A stretch of DNA of 64,000 nucleotides, taken from Coffea arabica. Its lineage: Eukaryota; Streptophyta; Magnoliopsida; Gentianales; Rubiaceae. The stretch is taken from NCBI RefSeq assembly GCF_036785885.1, contig NC_092322.1, positions 17,568,466 to 17,632,465 of the forward strand. Reading direction: 5' to 3'. The notes beneath the pieces are model-generated. The model was not told the DNA's origin. It did no database searches and saw nothing but the letters and a program-made list of their open reading frames with translations. Of the stretch, positions 59,700-64,000 are shown one piece after another. The translations under genes were made by a program, and so were the position numbers. Every line of letters begins with the position of its first letter. Position 1 is the first letter of the stretch.

Positions 59700-60701
59700 C
59701 TACTGCTGGAGTCGGACCGGTGGAGTGCTATTTGGTCATTTTGCATCTGAAATTTTGAATTTTGCTGTATGCTATCCGTCCAAAATTTTTATTTTGTGTG
59801 TATATATAATACAAGTAGATGTATTATTTTATCCTCTCGTATCAGTCATTAGTTTTCTCCTATCAATCTTATTTTATTTCTCAATGCATGAACTATAGAG
59901 TTATTTGTTTAGTCTACTTTGGTGCTCATGATTTATATTTATATCATATTCTTTTTACCTATAATGTCTTAAATATATCATATTCATGATGTTTAAACCC
60001 AAAAATTCTTTTAAAAAATGAAAGGCAATTCAACAAAATAGCAAGATCGGGTTCTTTAAGTACACATTTGACCACAAGTGAGTTCATGCTACAACGACCT
60101 ACAATTCAAACAAGACTAAAGCCACATATTACGCAAGCAGAAAATTCATAAAAAACTATTCAATGATGTTGAAATGCACTTGCGAACCATCGTTGTATTC
60201 TGTTGGCTCCGTTAAATAGTTGCTACAGAACATCATCACTATTAATAATGGTGTTTTTGTAGAAGCAGGTAAATTTTCTCCTTTTATCACTTTCACATGT
60301 ATTTCATTTCTTAGAATCTTAACTAATGATTTTTGTTCTTATATATCAAAAGACACACGTAATAATCCCTCTTGCATCGAAATAGAAGGAAGATTATAGT
60401 GCTATAGACTGCATTGTACAAGTAATGAAAAACACGATAAGTTACTTTCAATCACTAATTTACTATATTTTAGAGTTATATTAAAACAAATTATTTGATT
60501 ACAGGAGATTCTTGCTACAATTTGTGAGTAACATAGTTTTAGAAATAGCCAGATCATTACCATGTACTATGGGATAGTTAATCAAACACATATAGACTAA
60601 GCACTTAGGAAGCTTGCCAAAATGTTTGTGGTTGCTACTGACATGCCGCTTCGTGATTCGCTGAAAAGTTGTCGTCCCCCATGAGCTATGCACGTGACTG
60701 A
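59700..60701. other. Region upstream of PRMT5
   Basis: No coding homology is found; the minus-strand frame at 60499-60729 shows no domain. A/T-rich stretches dominate. Confidence 0.4.
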
Positions 60702-61550
60702 ATGCTTGCAAATTGGGTCTGTTGTACATATGTGAGCCAAAGGGTAATCCTCTCCCTCACGTAATCTTTATGTGACAGAATGGAATGGCCCTGAAAGTGG
60801 TTGCTAATATAATGGAGTGGTTGACTTCATACTATGGTCACTGGACTCAATCTGAGATTACCATTTTGTCCGTTTGGTTTGCTTTAATTTACGTTGGATC
60901 TTTTATTGGATGTTAGAATTTGTGGTTTTATTCAAGATTTCTTGCATCCTTCTACCGATTTCTAATGCATGAAAATTGAATTGATGAGTGTGTGTCTCGA
61001 GGTAACCACTCTGCACTGCAACTCACCCATCCATCGTTACATTCTCTCTCATCTTCTCTCTCCTAATTTTTCGCTTCTCCGTACTAGACTTTTGAAGATC
61101 CATTTTTTGAAAAAATCTCCATCAGATGCTTGCAAATTGGGGTCTGTTGTGCATTTGTGAGCCAAACAGTAATCTTTTCCCTCACGTAATCTTTATGTGA
61201 CAGAATGGAGCGGCCCTGAAAATGGCTGCTAATATAATGGAGTGGTTGATTTCATACTATGGTCACTAGGCTCAATCTGAGATTACCATTTTGCTCATTT
61301 GATTTGCTTTAATTTATGTTGGGTTTTCTATTGGATGTTGAAGTTTGTGGTTTTATTCAAGGTTTCTTGCATCCTTCTACCGATTTCTGACGCATGAAAA
61401 TTGAATTGATGGGTTTGTGTTTCGAGGTAACCACTTTGTACTGCAACTCACCCATCCATTGTTGCTCTCTCTCACCTCCTCTCTCTTGATTTTTCACTTC
61501 TCCGTACTAGACCTCTAAAGATCCATTTTTTGAAGAAATCTCCATCGGAT
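60702..61550. repeat. 424-bp tandem duplication
   Basis: Two copies, about 60702-61125 and 61126-61550, both begin near GCTTGCAAATTGGG and GTCTGTTGT. They share CCCTCACGTAATCTTTATGT, TAATATAATGGAGTGGTTGA, TTGCATCCTTCTACCGATTT and CCGTACTAGAC in order, at ~90% identity. Short frames in the two copies (for example 60969-61160) have no domain. Confidence 0.88.
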
Positions 61551-62535
61551 TCAACTTTCTTCCTACCTCCTCTTGTTTTTCCTAATTTTTTTCCTCCTGT
61601 ATTGGAAGGTGAGAATCATATAGTCATCGTTTTTTTTCTTGCCGTCAATTTTATTATCCTTTTTTTCCTTGTGCATATTTTGTTCCTTATTTTAATCTTT
61701 CGTGCCATAATCATTTTGTTTCTCTTTTCTTTGCGAGAAATCTTTGTCTCCCTTTCAAGAGAGGAAGGATATTATTTTTTTCTCTCAGTTTTATTTCCTT
61801 TTTTTCCCTCTTTTTGCATAATTTTTCCTTACTTTCTTGTCGTAACTATTTTTGTTTTTTTCCTTTTTTATCTAATAAATCTTTGCCGCACTGTAAGAAG
61901 GAAAATAAAAATTTTTTGAATGTTTTGTCTCTTTTACTTATTGCCTAACTTGACTTGATTCATGCATCTTGAAGAGCGATTATCCAGGAGGAGAAGGAAA
62001 GAATAATTTAACTTTTAGTGACACTGTTGGCTTTAGGTTTTTCTTCATTTTTTTTGGTAATTTTTTCTTGGACCAATTGGCAAGAAAAGTTTATTTTATT
62101 TTGTCATTTTTGCACATTTGATATACTCATTAGATGACAATTTATCTTGGTTTCTTCTTTTTTTCCCTCGATTTTGAGAATTTAGCTGACTGCATTTTTT
62201 TGCCTTATTTTTAGGTTAGAGAAGATGATGAAATGGTTCTGGTGTGATTCTCAAAATATTAGCCTAAAACGAATTTTTTTTTTGGACCTTGTGAAAAAAA
62301 ATACTATTTTCTCCCATTTCGCAAATAAAGAATTAGAAGTTATCTACTGTCTAAAACAATAGCAGCCCTAACTAAAGGATGCAATTGATCGAAGGAAGTA
62401 AAATAAGCTTTTTCATTGAGATGCAAAACCGCTAGTATGTCTACTTTAGTATTTGCCTCTCAAAACACATGAAACAACTATTGAAAATAGTGCAAGCACG
62501 AGTCCCTTTATCTTCCATAGCACATTACATAGCGT
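61551..62535. other. T-rich non-coding stretch
   Basis: A plus-strand 129-codon frame (61530-61919) is almost all Phe, Leu, Ile and Val, the expected product of T-rich DNA, and is not credible as a gene. No element is delimited. The right part leads into the LINE 3' end. Confidence 0.45.
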
Positions 62536-64000
62536 CTATTTGGCTAGATCCCCTGAGCTAATCATGCAAACAAGGACTTCAGAATCCACCTCCACTTCTA
62601 AATTATGGACATCCATTTCCTGACAAAGCACTAAACCATGCATTAACAAGAGACTTTCACCTGTCAGAATATCAACATCTCCAAACTCTTTATAATACGC
62701 AAAGATGAGCCTACCATTGTGATCACAAATAATACCACCACCTGATCCTTTCCCAAAGGCCACACTAGCATCGTGTTGAGCTTTACTTGAGGTTTTGAAG
62801 GCCGAGACCAAGCTACTGCTATCCCTGACTGACACTGATGGAAGAGGCGGGCGAACCTAGCCCATGGGTCATCCATGTCCTCGCGAAAATGGCTTGCTGA
62901 TAAGATTTTGGTATTACCCAATTGTTCCAGGAAGTGATCAACCTTGAAGATAACCTCTTGTGCGTCAAACTGCAAGCCCTCAAATCTTTCTCGATTGTGC
63001 ATCTTCCATAAAATCAAATAATAATTGAGGGTATAACCGAACGTATATGATCTTTTGAAGTGAATGGCGATGAGCAATATCAAGAAATCCACATTGCCGA
63101 GAGGGAAGACTTATTACATCGAGAACACTAATCTTTTTGTAAAATAATCCCAAACAAACGCAGCCTCAGGTCCAAGAAGTAGAAGATGATCCACCAATTC
63201 CTTCTCTTGCAAGCAACTATGACATCTAGATGCAAGAATAATGTCGCGCCTCCTCAAAACTAGATCTACAGGTATTAGGTTTCGCATTGCCTGCAAAGCA
63301 AAAAAGGAGATCTTTAAAAGTAAAAAACTGCACCAGATAAACTTGCTAACCAGTGATGAATTCCTATGTAGATGCAAACTCTCCCAAATTGACTTGATCG
63401 AGAACCACCCTGAGGTCAAGGGAAACCAAACTATCGAATCCTCCAACTCCGGAAATAAAGAGAGGTTGGACTTGCTGAACCAGGTGAATTGGTAGCCATT
63501 GCCGCAACTTCAACATGCTCCGTTCCCCCGTCGTATAGAACTCAGAAACCAGCATATGCAGAGGATGCGGCACTCCTAACACTTGAGCTAATGGATCTGG
63601 AAGCAGTTATCGATCATGCTAAAAATCCATGAACCCCCTGCTAAACACCATCTAATATTCTCTTCAGCGAATAATCTAATCTCTTGCATTCTTCTCTAAG
63701 CAGCAGAGGGATGATGAGTTATGGCTAGAGGCAGGTGAACTCCCTTAACATATTTTTTGGTGCATAAACAACGCCCACACAAAATCATTTCGGTGAAGAG
63801 TCACCAGAACTTACAGGAAAAGGCCCGATAACTGTCCTCAAAATAGCGAAAATCGAAGCCTCCCTCTTCAACACGAAAACACAAATTATTCCTAGAACCC
63901 CAATAAATTCGTTTATTATCAGAATTCTAGTCCCATAACAAACTATTGCATATCCTACCTATCTTGACAAACACAGCTTTAGGAGGTTTCAGACCTGGAG
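62536..64000 (-). pseudogene. Decayed LINE ORF2, partial (runs off the window)
   Basis: Minus-strand order is: reverse-transcriptase C-terminal block (about 64000-63720, with KRIYWG and EEGGFDF-like strings in shifting frames), zf-RVT region (63446-63114: IVWFPLTSGWFSIKSIWESL, CHSCLQEKELVDHLLL) and RNase H (62835-62536: GGGIICDHNGRLIFAYYKEFGD, EVEVDSEVLV). Reading shifts frame at least three times and has several stops. The polymerase core would lie beyond 64000. The typical Cys/His set of zf-RVT is mostly kept. The 3' end and target duplication are not resolved. Confidence 0.75.

Noticed and set aside
61530..61919. 129-codon hydrophobic frame that could look like a membrane protein
   Set aside because: The DNA is T-rich on the plus strand, so Phe/Leu/Val strings are expected; no family likeness or promoter/splice context.
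1..64000. tRNA, rRNA and snoRNA genes
   Set aside because: I looked for tRNA B-box-like GGTTCGAATCC patterns and conserved rRNA blocks and found none that I could support by eye.

Overview
The window is nuclear DNA of a flowering plant, almost certainly a eudicot. It is AT-rich and gene-poor, its genes have GT-AG introns, and it is packed with plant-type mobile DNA (L1-like LINEs, MULE, hAT and PIF/Harbinger-type elements, LTR remnants). The species cannot be fixed from sequence alone. All coding calls below come from reading translations and splice sites by eye; no database search was run.

Three host genes look intact, all on the minus strand. (1) A CYP72A-type cytochrome P450 at 15771-18254, five exons, 522 residues. 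(2) An intronless two-domain stress-response A/B-barrel (Dabb) protein at 20875-21699. (3) A PRMT5-type arginine methyltransferase spread over 21.9 kb (37679-59551), whose 23 exons join in frame to 649 codons. There is also a decayed but intron-retaining RPC4 (RNA polymerase III subunit) pseudogene on the plus strand at 12942-14379, and a short NB-ARC resistance-gene fragment near 24.1 kb.

Layout: 0.7-1.5 kb is a dimeric 68-bp minisatellite. 2.2-3.2 kb is a TAA-flanked PIF/Harbinger-like element. 3.4-4.4 kb is an LTR remnant. 4.4-11.5 kb is a small TIR element split by a full-length but dead 6.5-kb LINE, whose 3' region seems to carry a piece of an AGAMOUS-clade MADS-box coding sequence. 11.8-15.2 kb has a hAT transposase tail, the RPC4 pseudogene and a hairpin-rich MITE. 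15.8-21.7 kb holds the P450 and Dabb genes. 22-36 kb is a TE zone with several elements that can be delimited to the base by target-site duplications: a MULE MITE, a hAT inside a LINE RNase H fragment, two other TIR elements, and a 3.1-kb MuDR-like element carrying a GRF-type zinc-finger gene opposite a broken transposase, itself hit by a hAT MITE. 37.7-59.6 kb is PRMT5, with MITE, TRIM-like and tandem-duplication insertions in its introns. 60.7-61.6 kb is a 424-bp tandem duplication and 62.5-64 kb is another decayed LINE that runs off the window.

No host pathway links the three genes: PRMT5 acts on histones, spliceosomal Sm proteins and other targets, the P450 on an unknown specialised metabolite, the Dabb protein probably in plastids. 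The items I would look at first are the MADS fragment in the LINE 3' region, the MuDR-like element with a GRF/transmembrane protein in the second-gene position, and the duplication that copies the PRMT5 exon-1 splice donor into intron 1.
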